From positions 1-12,393 of the forward strand of contig DBBX01000025.1 of the NCBI GenBank assembly GCA_002292815.1: a stretch of DNA of 12,393 nucleotides, given 5' to 3'. The position numbers and the translations under genes are program-made. Shown here piece after piece: positions 1 to 6,019 of the stretch (positions are counted from its first letter, which is position 1; each line of letters opens with the position of its first letter). The notes beneath the pieces were generated by a model. That model did not search any database and was not told where the DNA came from. It saw only the letters and a list, made by a program, of their open reading frames with translations. Origin of the DNA: Thiotrichaceae bacterium UBA973 (GTDB lineage Bacteria > Pseudomonadota > Gammaproteobacteria > Eutrophobiales > Eutrophobiaceae).

Positions 1-18
1 CGTAAGTTTGTTAAAATG

Positions 19-50
19 TCCCCGACACTTAGGTGTCGGGGATTTTTTTT
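19..50 (+). terminator. Rho-independent terminator of an upstream gene outside the window
   Basis: A perfect 10-bp stem (19-28 with 33-42, core CCCCGACAC/GTGTCGGGG) closes a TTAG tetraloop and is followed directly by eight T residues at 43-50. This is a textbook intrinsic terminator. It ends transcription of a plus-strand gene left of the window, so efpL at 101 probably has its own promoter. Confidence 0.95.
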
Positions 51-70
51 GTTCTCAAATATGCATAATG

Positions 71-95
71 TGCTAGATATGAATGTAAGCAGGAG
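71..95 (+). promoter_or_regulatory. Possible extended -10 promoter and Shine-Dalgarno of efpL
   Basis: TG at 71-72, one base, then TAGATA at 74-79 resembles an extended -10 element (TGnTATAAT). No good -35 is seen at the right distance. The preceding terminator makes a promoter in this 50-base gap likely. The ribosome binding site AGGAG at 91-95 lies 5 bases before the ATG. The promoter part is tentative; the binding site is clear. Confidence 0.4.
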
Positions 96-100
96 TAGTA

Positions 101-667
101 ATGCCTAAAGCAAGTGAACTCAAACGGGGAATGGTGATTGATATAAATGGTGTTCCCTACGCCGTGAAGAATGTTGATGCAAAGAGCCCTACTTCTAGAG
201 GTGCAACGACCCTTTATAAAATTCGTTTTAAGAATCTCCAGTCTGGACAGAAACTGGACGAGTCTTATAAAAGCGATGAGTTACTTAAAGAAGCGGATTG
301 TGTTCGCTTATCGGTGCAGTTTTCATATAAGGATGGTGACAATATTGTTTTTATGAATTCTGAAGACTACTCTCAATATGAAGTAAGTGAGGCTGATGTA
401 GAAGAGCTGATGGGTTATGTCACTGAAGGTCTGGAAGGATTGACAGCCTTGATCATGGATGGTGTGCTGTTAAGTATTGAATTGCCCCAGTATGTGGATA
501 TGGAGATTGTTGATACCGTGCCAAATATTAAAGGCGCAACTGCAGCAGGCAGGACTAAGCCTGCCACGCTATCCACTGGTATAGAAGTGCAAGTTCCAGA
601 GTATATGGAGATTGGTGAGATCATCAGGGTCAATACGGGCACTGGAAAATTCATGTCTCGCGCATAA
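101..667 (+). CDS. efpL: Elongation factor P-like protein EfpL (YeiP)
   Basis: This 188-residue protein is the EF-P paralogue EfpL/YeiP, a cytoplasmic translation factor that binds stalled ribosomes and helps form difficult peptide bonds such as those in proline runs. It has the three-domain EF-P plan: a KOW-like N-terminal domain (about 1-65), a middle OB domain (about 66-125) and a C-terminal OB domain (about 130-186). The key evidence is the loop SPTSRGATTLYK at residues 29-40. It puts an arginine (R33) at the tip, as in EfpL, where canonical EF-P has a lysine or arginine that is post-translationally modified. The C-terminal stretch GEIIRVNTGTGKFMSRA is also typical. The start is fixed by AGGAG 5 bases upstream. 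It is preceded by a terminator and followed after 20 bases by a lipoprotein gene. No EF-P modification genes are nearby, as expected if this paralogue works unmodified. Confidence 0.95.
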   Translation: MPKASELKRGMVIDINGVPYAVKNVDAKSPTSRGATTLYKIRFKNLQSGQKLDESYKSDELLKEADCVRLSVQFSYKDGDNIVFMNSEDYSQYEVSEADVEELMGYVTEGLEGLTALIMDGVLLSIELPQYVDMEIVDTVPNIKGATAAGRTKPATLSTGIEVQVPEYMEIGEIIRVNTGTGKFMSRA

Positions 668-687
668 TTTAATGATAGTAAATAAGT

Positions 688-1116
688 ATGAGACAGACAC
701 TGCAAAGATTGATTACGAGCGGACTCATAATCGCCATGACGTCTTGTGCGAGTCAACGTGAAGTAGGTGGGAGTGACATGAATTGTCCTGATTCACCAAA
801 TTGTGTGTCTAGCCAGGCTAGTGATTCAGCACACTTTATTGCACCATTAACCTTTGACGATCAACCAGAAGCAGCGATGCAGCGACTCAAGGTAGCATTG
901 TTGTCAGAAAAACGAGTGACAATAGTTAAGGCGCAGACCGACTATCTTCATGCTGAAGTGCGTAGTCTTATTTTCAGGTTTGTAGACGATGTTGAGTTTA
1001 CATTAGTGCCCGAGCAAGGGGCGTTCCAGATACGTTCATCTTCCCGTGTTGGTTACAGTGATTTCGGTGTTAATCGACGTCGTCTTGAAAGAATTCGCCA
1101 GCTGTTCCAAAAATAA
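688..1116 (+). CDS. DUF1499 family lipoprotein
   Basis: The 142-residue product belongs to DUF1499, a family of unknown function. Residues 1-20 form a short signal sequence with a hydrophobic stretch (about 8-17) ending in a lipobox-like M-T-S-C, so C20 is the likely lipidated residue. The family hallmark CPDSPNCVSS follows at 33-42, and its two cysteines (C33, C39) could form a disulfide in the periplasm. The rest (about 50-142) is a small alpha/beta domain ending in the arginine-rich GVNRRRLERIRQL segment common in the family. There is no strong Shine-Dalgarno. It lies 20 bases after efpL and may share its transcript. The family call is firm; lipidation is inferred; no biochemical role can be given. 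Confidence 0.85.
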   Translation: MRQTLQRLITSGLIIAMTSCASQREVGGSDMNCPDSPNCVSSQASDSAHFIAPLTFDDQPEAAMQRLKVALLSEKRVTIVKAQTDYLHAEVRSLIFRFVDDVEFTLVPEQGAFQIRSSSRVGYSDFGVNRRRLERIRQLFQK

Positions 1117-1170
1117 GATCTATCGCAGATGTCCGGCTTTAGTGACGGCAATAAATATTAGAATAAGTTT

Positions 1171-2160
1171 ATGTTGAGTAAGTCAAAATCAATTTCTCAT
1201 CAACATCTGAAGTGGTCATGTATTTTTTTATGTGTCTGTATTTCTGTGTGTCTGTCATTACCGCTAGAGAGTAAGGAGCAGATAGAATTATCTCCATTGG
1301 TCTTGCAGGGACATGTCCTGAATGACAAGATTTATGATATTAAAAATAGTCGATTCATCAATAAAGCCAATTTGTTAAATAGTATTACAGATAACAAATA
1401 TATTTTATTGGGGGAAACACACGATAACATCAAGCACCATGAGAACCAGGCTTGGGTGATCGATGAATTAGCAAAGCTATCATTTTCCACAAGCGTGTCA
1501 TTTGAAATGATTGACGACACACAGGCTGAATTCATTGCGAGTAGAGATATTAAAAAATCTGATGATTTGATTAAGTTGTTAAACCATTATAAAACAGCTT
1601 GGCAATACGAAGACTATTACAAAATCTTGTTTGATAGTGCTCTAGAGGGAGAACTTAAAATTCTTCCAGCAAATATAGAACGAAAAAAACTTTATAATAT
1701 TATCCGACATGATAAGAATAAGTTACCGATAGAAACAGAACGGCTAATGTCAGAAGTTTCATTAACAGCTGATTTGGAAAATAGCTTGCAGAAAGAGATC
1801 GTCGAATCTCATTGCGGGATGATAGAGAAAGAAACAGCAAAACCGATGATGACAGGCCAGCAGATTCGTGATGCAACTATGGCATTAAGTTTGTTGAATA
1901 GCTCTGCTGATAGAAGAGTGCTGATAGCTGGTCGCGGACATGTGCGCAATGATCGTGGTGTGCCAGTGTATCTATCCGCGCGAGACAAAGAAGCAAGGAT
2001 CATAGCGATTGCTCTGCTTGAAGTGGAACAGGATAAAATTGATATTGCACCGTACCTAGATAACGAGGATGTCAAGATGCTTCCCTTTGATTATGTCTGG
2101 TTTACTGCCCGTGCAGACAGAAAAGATCCCTGTCTTTCTTTTAAGAAACAACATAAATAA
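1171..2160 (+). CDS. ChaN family (haem-binding-like) exported protein
   Basis: This 329-residue protein matches the ChaN/DUF399 family, named for an iron-regulated haem-binding lipoprotein of Campylobacter. Hallmarks are LLGETHDN at 79-86, the H89-H90 pair just after it, SFEMIDDTQ at 110-118, SHCGM at 213-217, AGRGHVRNDRGVP at 253-265 and WFTARADRKDPC at 310-321. The N-terminus has a hydrophobic segment (about 15-31) that fits a signal peptide or anchor. It carries four cysteines (17, 21, 23, 27) but no good lipobox, so unlike the Campylobacter protein it may not be a lipoprotein. The gene lies 54 bases after the DUF1499 gene and 12 before the exonuclease. No TonB receptor or haem transporter is adjacent, so haem binding is inferred from the family only. 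Confidence 0.85.
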   Translation: MLSKSKSISHQHLKWSCIFLCVCISVCLSLPLESKEQIELSPLVLQGHVLNDKIYDIKNSRFINKANLLNSITDNKYILLGETHDNIKHHENQAWVIDELAKLSFSTSVSFEMIDDTQAEFIASRDIKKSDDLIKLLNHYKTAWQYEDYYKILFDSALEGELKILPANIERKKLYNIIRHDKNKLPIETERLMSEVSLTADLENSLQKEIVESHCGMIEKETAKPMMTGQQIRDATMALSLLNSSADRRVLIAGRGHVRNDRGVPVYLSARDKEARIIAIALLEVEQDKIDIAPYLDNEDVKMLPFDYVWFTARADRKDPCLSFKKQHK

Positions 2161-2172
2161 TAATTATTGATT

Positions 2173-2784
2173 ATGACCAAGGCTGATACTGTCGTTGTTC
2201 TCGATTTTGAGACTACTGGTCTTTCTCCCGACTACGGTGATCGTGCGATAGAGATAGGTGCAGTTCGTATTAAAGATGGAGAGGTTGTCGAACGGTTTCA
2301 AGAATTAATGAATCCCGGCCGACGTGTCGATAGCTTCATTGAGGACTATACGGGCATAACAAATGGCATGTTAAAAGATGCGCCATCTTGTACAGATGTA
2401 ATGCATAAGTTTGCTGATTTTATTAATGGTTATAATCTGGTTGCCCACAATGCTTCATTTGATAAGCGTTTTCTTGATGCGGAATTGGCCAGGATATCCC
2501 GGTCATACACGGGGCAATTTGCCTGCTCGCTATTGTCGGCAAGGCGTATCTATCAAGATTCTCCTAATCATAAATTAGGCACCTTAGTCGATTACATAAA
2601 CATTCCAACAGATGGTGTTTTTCACCGAGCTTTATATGATTCAGAAATGACTGCGAAGCTCTGGTTGGCGATGCTGGATAATATCGCTGAGCAATATGCG
2701 ATAGAACCCATTCCATTTACGCTATTTCAAAAACTATCAAAAACGCCGAAGAATAAAATTCGCAATCTTTTACAGCAGTGGTAA
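2173..2784 (+). CDS. DnaQ-like DEDDh 3'-5' exonuclease
   Basis: A 203-residue stand-alone exonuclease domain of the DnaQ/epsilon superfamily. All catalytic motifs are visible: LDFETTG with D11 and E13 (motif I), HNASFD with D97 (motif II), and HRALYD with H151 and D156 (motif III), which defines the DEDDh subclass. Such enzymes use two metal ions to remove nucleotides from DNA or RNA 3' ends. The TGIT motif at 60-63 is typical of epsilon-like proteins. The extra residues beyond the core (about 175-203) show no polymerase-binding domain that I recognise. I chose ATG at 2173; an in-frame TTG at 2167 would add two residues. Neither has a clear Shine-Dalgarno, and the gene may rely on coupling with the chaN-like gene 12 bases upstream. 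It could be a proofreading subunit paralogue or a repair/RNA exonuclease; the sequence does not decide. Confidence 0.88.
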   Translation: MTKADTVVVLDFETTGLSPDYGDRAIEIGAVRIKDGEVVERFQELMNPGRRVDSFIEDYTGITNGMLKDAPSCTDVMHKFADFINGYNLVAHNASFDKRFLDAELARISRSYTGQFACSLLSARRIYQDSPNHKLGTLVDYINIPTDGVFHRALYDSEMTAKLWLAMLDNIAEQYAIEPIPFTLFQKLSKTPKNKIRNLLQQW

Positions 2785-2928
2785 TAAAGGCAGGGTTTTG
2801 CTTTATTCCCAATAGATAATTTGTTGCCATTTCTGAAGAAGAAAGCCTTTCTACCTATGACCAAGGATTAAATAATACCTAGAATAGATACGGTGAAATC
2901 GACAAATAGCACTGTAGACTCGTGGTTG

Positions 2929-2961
2929 TTGAATTTTGACAGGGTTGTATTAGTATATAAC
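2929..2961 (+). promoter_or_regulatory. Possible promoter of the DUF2189-arfB unit
   Basis: The 201-base gap 2785-2985 holds an exact -35 hexamer TTGACA at 2936-2941, but the best -10-like sequences (TATATA 2954-2959, TATAAC 2956-2961) lie only 12-14 bases away. An alternative pairing is TTGAAT 2929-2934 with TATATA at a 19-base spacing. A promoter here is likely from gene layout, but the exact elements are ambiguous. The rest of the gap shows only a weak AT-rich inverted repeat right after the exonuclease stop (2783-2789 with 2801-2807). Confidence 0.35.
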
Positions 2962-2985
2962 CAAGTTTAGATATAAATTTGAATT

Positions 2986-3795
2986 ATGTCAGACAAGGAT
3001 ACGAACGAAGATAAAGTTGAAGCTTTGGTTAGAGAGCCGCTTACGCCTATGCCGGTTGTCAATGCGCTGACTTTTGATGACCTCAGGGCTTGTCTAAGTA
3101 ATGGGATATCCGATTTCCGTAAGGCCACAATGTTTGGTCTATTTTTCGGTGGTGTCTTTGCTCTTGGCGGGATATTTATTATCCAATCTTTACTAGTCTG
3201 GAAAAAAATCTGGATGATCTATCCAGTCATGATTAGCTTTCCGTTAATTGGTCCATTTGCAGCTGTTGGTCTCTATGAAGTCAGTCGACGGCTGCAGACG
3301 GGGCAACCGTTAGCCTGGAATGAGATACTCTCGGTAGTGTGGAATCAAGCCAGTCGCGAATTACGTTGGATGGCTTTTGTCATGCTCTTCGTTTTTTGGA
3401 TTTGGATGTATCAGGTCCGACTTCTCATCGCACTTATCCTTGGTCAAATGTCATTTTCTACCTGGGGAGAATTCTTTGAGATCGTTGCGTTTACGCCGCA
3501 GGGTTGGACTTTTGTAATAATTGGTCATGTAGTAGGTGCTTTTTTGGCGCTATTTCTATTTTCGATTACTGTCGTTTCCTTTCCAATATTATTAGAGCGC
3601 GATATAGATTTTATTACAGCCATGATCACGAGTGTTAGCACGGTGTTTAAAAGCCCCATCGTCATGCTCTCATGGGGTGTTTTCGTTACTCTTTCAGTAA
3701 TGGCATCGTTTATCCCAGCATTTTTAGGATTGCTTGTTGTCTTGCCCGTGCTGGGTCATGCAACATGGCATATTTATAAAAAGGCGGTGGTTTGA
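2986..3795 (+). CDS. DUF2189 family inner-membrane protein
   Basis: A 269-residue polytopic membrane protein of the DUF2189 family, function unknown. A soluble N-terminus of about 45 residues is followed by hydrophobic segments at about 48-70, 76-98, 127-152, 173-203 (long, perhaps two) and 223-256. Family hallmarks are PLIGPFAAVGLYEVSRRLQ (86-104) after the second segment and the closing PVLGHATWHIYKKAVV (254-269). The ATG has only a weak ribosome binding site. It lies 16 bases upstream of arfB on the same strand and probably shares a transcript with it. Nothing in the sequence shows a substrate or catalytic site. Family assignment is by pattern recognition. Confidence 0.85.
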   Translation: MSDKDTNEDKVEALVREPLTPMPVVNALTFDDLRACLSNGISDFRKATMFGLFFGGVFALGGIFIIQSLLVWKKIWMIYPVMISFPLIGPFAAVGLYEVSRRLQTGQPLAWNEILSVVWNQASRELRWMAFVMLFVFWIWMYQVRLLIALILGQMSFSTWGEFFEIVAFTPQGWTFVIIGHVVGAFLALFLFSITVVSFPILLERDIDFITAMITSVSTVFKSPIVMLSWGVFVTLSVMASFIPAFLGLLVVLPVLGHATWHIYKKAVV

Positions 3796-3811
3796 TCGTT
3801 CTAATGTTGAA

Positions 3812-4240
3812 ATGATTTCAGCAAAAATTGGTGCTTATGATCGTTTCACCATTGCTGATGATGAGATTGAACTTACTGCAATCCGAGCACAGGGAGCAGG
3901 AGGTCAAAATGTTAATAAAGTCTCTTCAGCGATTCATCTGCGATTTGATATTAATGCCTCTTCACTCCCGGATTTTATAAAAAAACGACTATTAGAATTG
4001 CGTGATCGACGTATTAGTAGTGAAGGTGTTGTCATTATTAAGGCGCAGCAATTTCGAACTCAAGAAAAGAATCGGTTAGATGCACTTGAGCGATTAGAGG
4101 AATTAATAAATGCTGCGGCAGTTGTGCAGAAAGTAAGGCGGCCAACTAAGCCGAGTAAGAATGCTAAGAAAAAGCGTATGGATAGCAAAACGCAGCGCGG
4201 CAGGACAAAGTCCTTGCGAGGTAGAGTAGCGGATTCCTGA
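3812..4240 (+). CDS. arfB: ArfB alternative ribosome-rescue hydrolase
   Basis: This 142-residue protein is ArfB (YaeJ), a stand-alone release-factor-like peptidyl-tRNA hydrolase that frees ribosomes stalled at mRNA ends without a stop codon. The catalytic loop RAQGAGGQNVNK has the GGQ tripeptide at residues 30-32, followed by SSAIHLRFDI as in the family. The C-terminal tail from about 107 is rich in Lys and Arg (RRPTKPSKNAKKKR and on to TKSLRGRV); in ArfB this tail inserts into the empty mRNA channel. The frame is open upstream to 3734, inside the DUF2189 gene, but those residues do not look like ArfB. ATG 3812 gives the normal family length. The Shine-Dalgarno is weak, so translation may depend on the upstream gene, which stops at 3795. 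Confidence 0.93.
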   Translation: MISAKIGAYDRFTIADDEIELTAIRAQGAGGQNVNKVSSAIHLRFDINASSLPDFIKKRLLELRDRRISSEGVVIIKAQQFRTQEKNRLDALERLEELINAAAVVQKVRRPTKPSKNAKKKRMDSKTQRGRTKSLRGRVADS

Positions 4241-4278
4241 GATTTGTCCAAACAGCGATAATAAAAGCAAGGTATAGG

Positions 4279-4292
4279 TTGATTTAGATCAA
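4279..4292 (+). promoter_or_regulatory. FNR/Anr-type binding site upstream of phaB
   Basis: TTGATTTAGATCAA is an exact match to the FNR/Anr consensus TTGAT-N4-ATCAA. It lies in the non-coding gap 39 bases after arfB. Its centre (4285.5) is 29.5 bases upstream of the first base of a consensus TATAAT at 4315. This places the site at -41.5 relative to the predicted start near 4327, the class II activation position. The would-be -35 (around 4292-4297) is poor, which fits an activator-dependent promoter. FNR and Anr are iron-sulfur regulators active when oxygen is low. A CRP-family relative such as Dnr with the same box is an alternative. Confidence 0.75.
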
Positions 4293-4314
4293 CAGACTGA
4301 GCTTATAGCCAATT

Positions 4315-4320
4315 TATAAT
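4315..4320 (+). promoter_or_regulatory. Consensus -10 element of the phaB promoter
   Basis: TATAAT, an exact sigma-70 -10 hexamer, starts 22 bases after the end of the FNR/Anr box. Transcription is predicted to begin near 4327. The distance to the box matches class II FNR promoters, so the two elements support each other. Confidence 0.7.
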
Positions 4321-4326
4321 TCGAAC

Positions 4327-4472
4327 AAGATAATCCAGATTCTATTAATTCTAATCAGCTCTACCAAATCGGTGGGTAGGAGAGTAAAGTTATATGTAAC
4401 AATTTTAAAGGGCTAAAGCCCCATATAATAAGAAATAATCATACTTTAAATAAAACAAAACAGTAATAAGTC
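4327..4472 (+). other. Predicted phaB 5' leader with two small hairpins
   Basis: If transcription starts near 4327, the phaB message carries a leader of about 158 nt before its ATG, ending in the ribosome binding site AGGAG at 4473-4477. Two hairpins can be drawn. One pairs CTCTACC (4359-4365) with GGTAG-AG (4375-4382) around one bulged base. The other pairs GGGC (4410-4413) with GCCC (4418-4421) around TAAA. Neither has a T-run, so they are not terminators. No known riboswitch is recognised. Alternatively a second, closer promoter makes the real leader shorter. Confidence 0.35.
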
Positions 4473-4484
4473 AGGAGAGGGAAA

Positions 4485-5207
4485 ATGGGCAGAGTTGCAT
4501 TGGTAACAGGCGGTTCACGCGGTATTGGCGAAGCAATCAGTATGGCATTAAAAGATAGAGGATATACCGTGGCAGCAAATTATGCTGGCAACGATCAAAA
4601 GGCAGAAGAGTTTACGAATCGTACGGGAATTACCACCTATAAATTTGATGTTGGTGATTTTTCTGCTTGTGAAGAAGGGATTAAAAAGATTACCGCAGAG
4701 CTTGGGCCGGTAGAGGTATTGGTTAACAATGCCGGTATCACACGTGATACAACCATCAACAGAATGGATGTTCAGCAATGGGAAGATGTCATTAGAACAA
4801 ATCTGACGTCGTGTTTTAATTTAAGTCGATTGGTCATAGAACATATGCGCGAAGTTGGTTTTGGCAGAATCATCAACATTGGTTCTATCAATGGACAGGC
4901 AGGCCAGTATGGCCAAGTTAATTATGCCGCTGCTAAATCAGGCATACATGGTTTTACTAAGGCATTAGCACAAGAAGGTGCGGGCAAGGGAATAACAGTT
5001 AATGCAATCGCACCAGGCTATATCGATACTGAGATGGTTCGTGCTGTTCCTGAAAATGTGCTTGAAAAAATTATCGCAAAAATCCCGGTTAAAAGATTGG
5101 GGAAACCAGAAGAGATCGCTGAAGGTGTTTGTTTTCTGGCAAGTGATAATTCAGGCTTTATCACCGGTTCAACACTAAGTATTAATGGTGGTCAACATAT
5201 GTATTGA
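4485..5207 (+). CDS. phaB: Acetoacetyl-CoA reductase PhaB (SDR)
   Basis: A 240-residue short-chain dehydrogenase that reduces acetoacetyl-CoA to (R)-3-hydroxybutyryl-CoA with NADPH, the second step of polyhydroxybutyrate synthesis. It has the nucleotide-binding TGGSRGIG at 8-15, NNAG at 81-84, and the catalytic S134, Y147 and K151 (YAAAK). The segments GQYGQVNYAAAKSGIHGFTK and the C-terminal SINGGQHMY are PhaB-like rather than typical of FabG, which is the main alternative. AGGAG at 4473-4477, 7 bases from the ATG, fixes the start. The FNR/Anr box and -10 upstream suggest induction at low oxygen. A hairpin right after the stop suggests it is transcribed alone. No phaA or phaC is in the window, so polymer synthesis depends on genes elsewhere. 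Confidence 0.9.
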   Translation: MGRVALVTGGSRGIGEAISMALKDRGYTVAANYAGNDQKAEEFTNRTGITTYKFDVGDFSACEEGIKKITAELGPVEVLVNNAGITRDTTINRMDVQQWEDVIRTNLTSCFNLSRLVIEHMREVGFGRIINIGSINGQAGQYGQVNYAAAKSGIHGFTKALAQEGAGKGITVNAIAPGYIDTEMVRAVPENVLEKIIAKIPVKRLGKPEEIAEGVCFLASDNSGFITGSTLSINGGQHMY

Positions 5208-5237
5208 GGTTAATGGCAAGTTAGCTTGCTATTAATC
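5208..5237 (+). terminator. Strong hairpin directly after phaB (terminator-like, no T-run)
   Basis: Beginning at the base after the phaB stop, 5208-5220 pairs with 5225-5237 as 13 continuous pairs (two of them G-U) around a TTAG tetraloop. The core is GCAAG/CTTGC. No T-run follows, so it may be a weak or Rho-assisted terminator, or a 3' end that protects the message. The TTAG loop is the same as in the terminator at 19-50. Confidence 0.5.
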
Positions 5238-5310
5238 CATTGACACAATAGTTTCAGCATAAGATGAGTGTAATGCTAAATAACCATCATTTATTTGAAG
5301 ATGGTTTTTT

Positions 5311-6009
5311 GTGATTTTACGCAAAATATTATTTAAACTTTTCTTTGTATTACCCATCTCCGTTGTTGTGACGTCTTTGGTTTATGCTCATGGTGTGGCA
5401 GAAGGAGATGCCGCATTTATTGAGCAAGCCATTGGCGCGCAAGCTATTCCTTTCATATATCTAGGCGCTAAACACATGGTGACTGGATATGATCACCTGT
5501 TATTTCTAATAGGCGTTATTTTCTTTCTCTACAAGATGAAAGACGTTGTAATCTATGTGACGTTGTTTGCGGTTGGACACAGTACTACTTTACTCTATGG
5601 TGTATTGAGTGGCACACACGTTAACCCCTATATCGTAGATGCAATAATCGGTTTTTCTGTTGTCTATAAGGCATTGGATAATATTGGTGCATTTAAACGC
5701 TGGTTTGGGTTTCAACCTAATACAAAAGTGGCGGTGCTTATCTTTGGTTTTTTTCATGGCTTTGGTCTTGCTACAAAGTTACAAGATTTTACTCTGTCAG
5801 AAGAAGGCTTGGTCGCCAATATAGTCGCCTTCAATATTGGCGTAGAGATTGGTCAACTACTCGCTTTAGCTGCGATTTTAATCGTGATGAATTTTTGGCG
5901 TCGTAGCGATGTTTTCGTGAGGCAGGCATTTAATACCAATGTTGTTTTAATGTCTGCTGGATTTTTACTGATGGGTTACCAACTAAGTGGTTTATTGATT
6001 GCTACTTGA
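5311..6009 (+). CDS. HupE/UreJ family metal transporter-like membrane protein
   Basis: A 232-residue integral membrane protein of the HupE/UreJ family, whose studied members move nickel or cobalt. A signal peptide (about 1-26, ending VYA) would leave a mature N-terminus starting with H27. The hallmark HMVTGYDHLLFL at 55-66 (H55, D61, H62) sits in the first membrane region. Further histidines lie in helices at H90 (VGHSTTLL) and H149 (FGFFHGFGLAT), the second family motif. About six membrane segments are visible. The start is GTG at 5311; an in-frame stop at 5296-5298 rules out a longer form, and purines at 5297-5304 can serve as a binding site. The next gene follows with coupled spacing. No hydrogenase, urease or cobalamin gene is adjacent, so the metal cannot be named; copper or another metal is possible. 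Confidence 0.85.
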   Translation: MILRKILFKLFFVLPISVVVTSLVYAHGVAEGDAAFIEQAIGAQAIPFIYLGAKHMVTGYDHLLFLIGVIFFLYKMKDVVIYVTLFAVGHSTTLLYGVLSGTHVNPYIVDAIIGFSVVYKALDNIGAFKRWFGFQPNTKVAVLIFGFFHGFGLATKLQDFTLSEEGLVANIVAFNIGVEIGQLLALAAILIVMNFWRRSDVFVRQAFNTNVVLMSAGFLLMGYQLSGLLIAT

Positions 6010-6012
6010 GGA
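6007..6012 (+). promoter_or_regulatory. Shine-Dalgarno that decides the GTG start at 6020
   Basis: TGAGGA overlaps the stop codon of the HupE-like gene (TGA 6007-6009) and lies 7 bases before GTG at 6020. This favours GTG 6020 over the in-frame TTG at 5999, which has no such site, and suggests translational coupling of the pair. Confidence 0.75.
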
Positions 6013-6019
6013 AAATATT

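Noticed and set aside
415..756. Minus-strand open frame of 113 codons opposite efpL and the DUF1499 gene
   Set aside because: It lies opposite two well-supported genes and shows no family motif or ribosome binding site.
2783..2807. Inverted repeat AATAAAG/CTTTATT after the exonuclease gene as a terminator
   Set aside because: The stem is short and AT-rich with an 11-base loop and no T-run.
3734..3811. Upstream extension of the arfB frame into the DUF2189 gene
   Set aside because: The added residues do not resemble ArfB, and ATG 3812 gives the normal family length and N-terminus.
5240..5265. Promoter for the HupE-like gene with a perfect TTGACA at 5240-5245
   Set aside because: The only nearby -10-like sequences are 14 (TAAGAT) or 23 (TGTAAT) bases away, outside working spacing. 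A promoter is still possible but not supported.
5999..6019. TTG at 5999 as start of the anchored periplasmic protein
   Set aside because: GTG 6020 has TGAGGA at ideal spacing, while TTG 5999 lies inside the preceding gene with no ribosome binding site.
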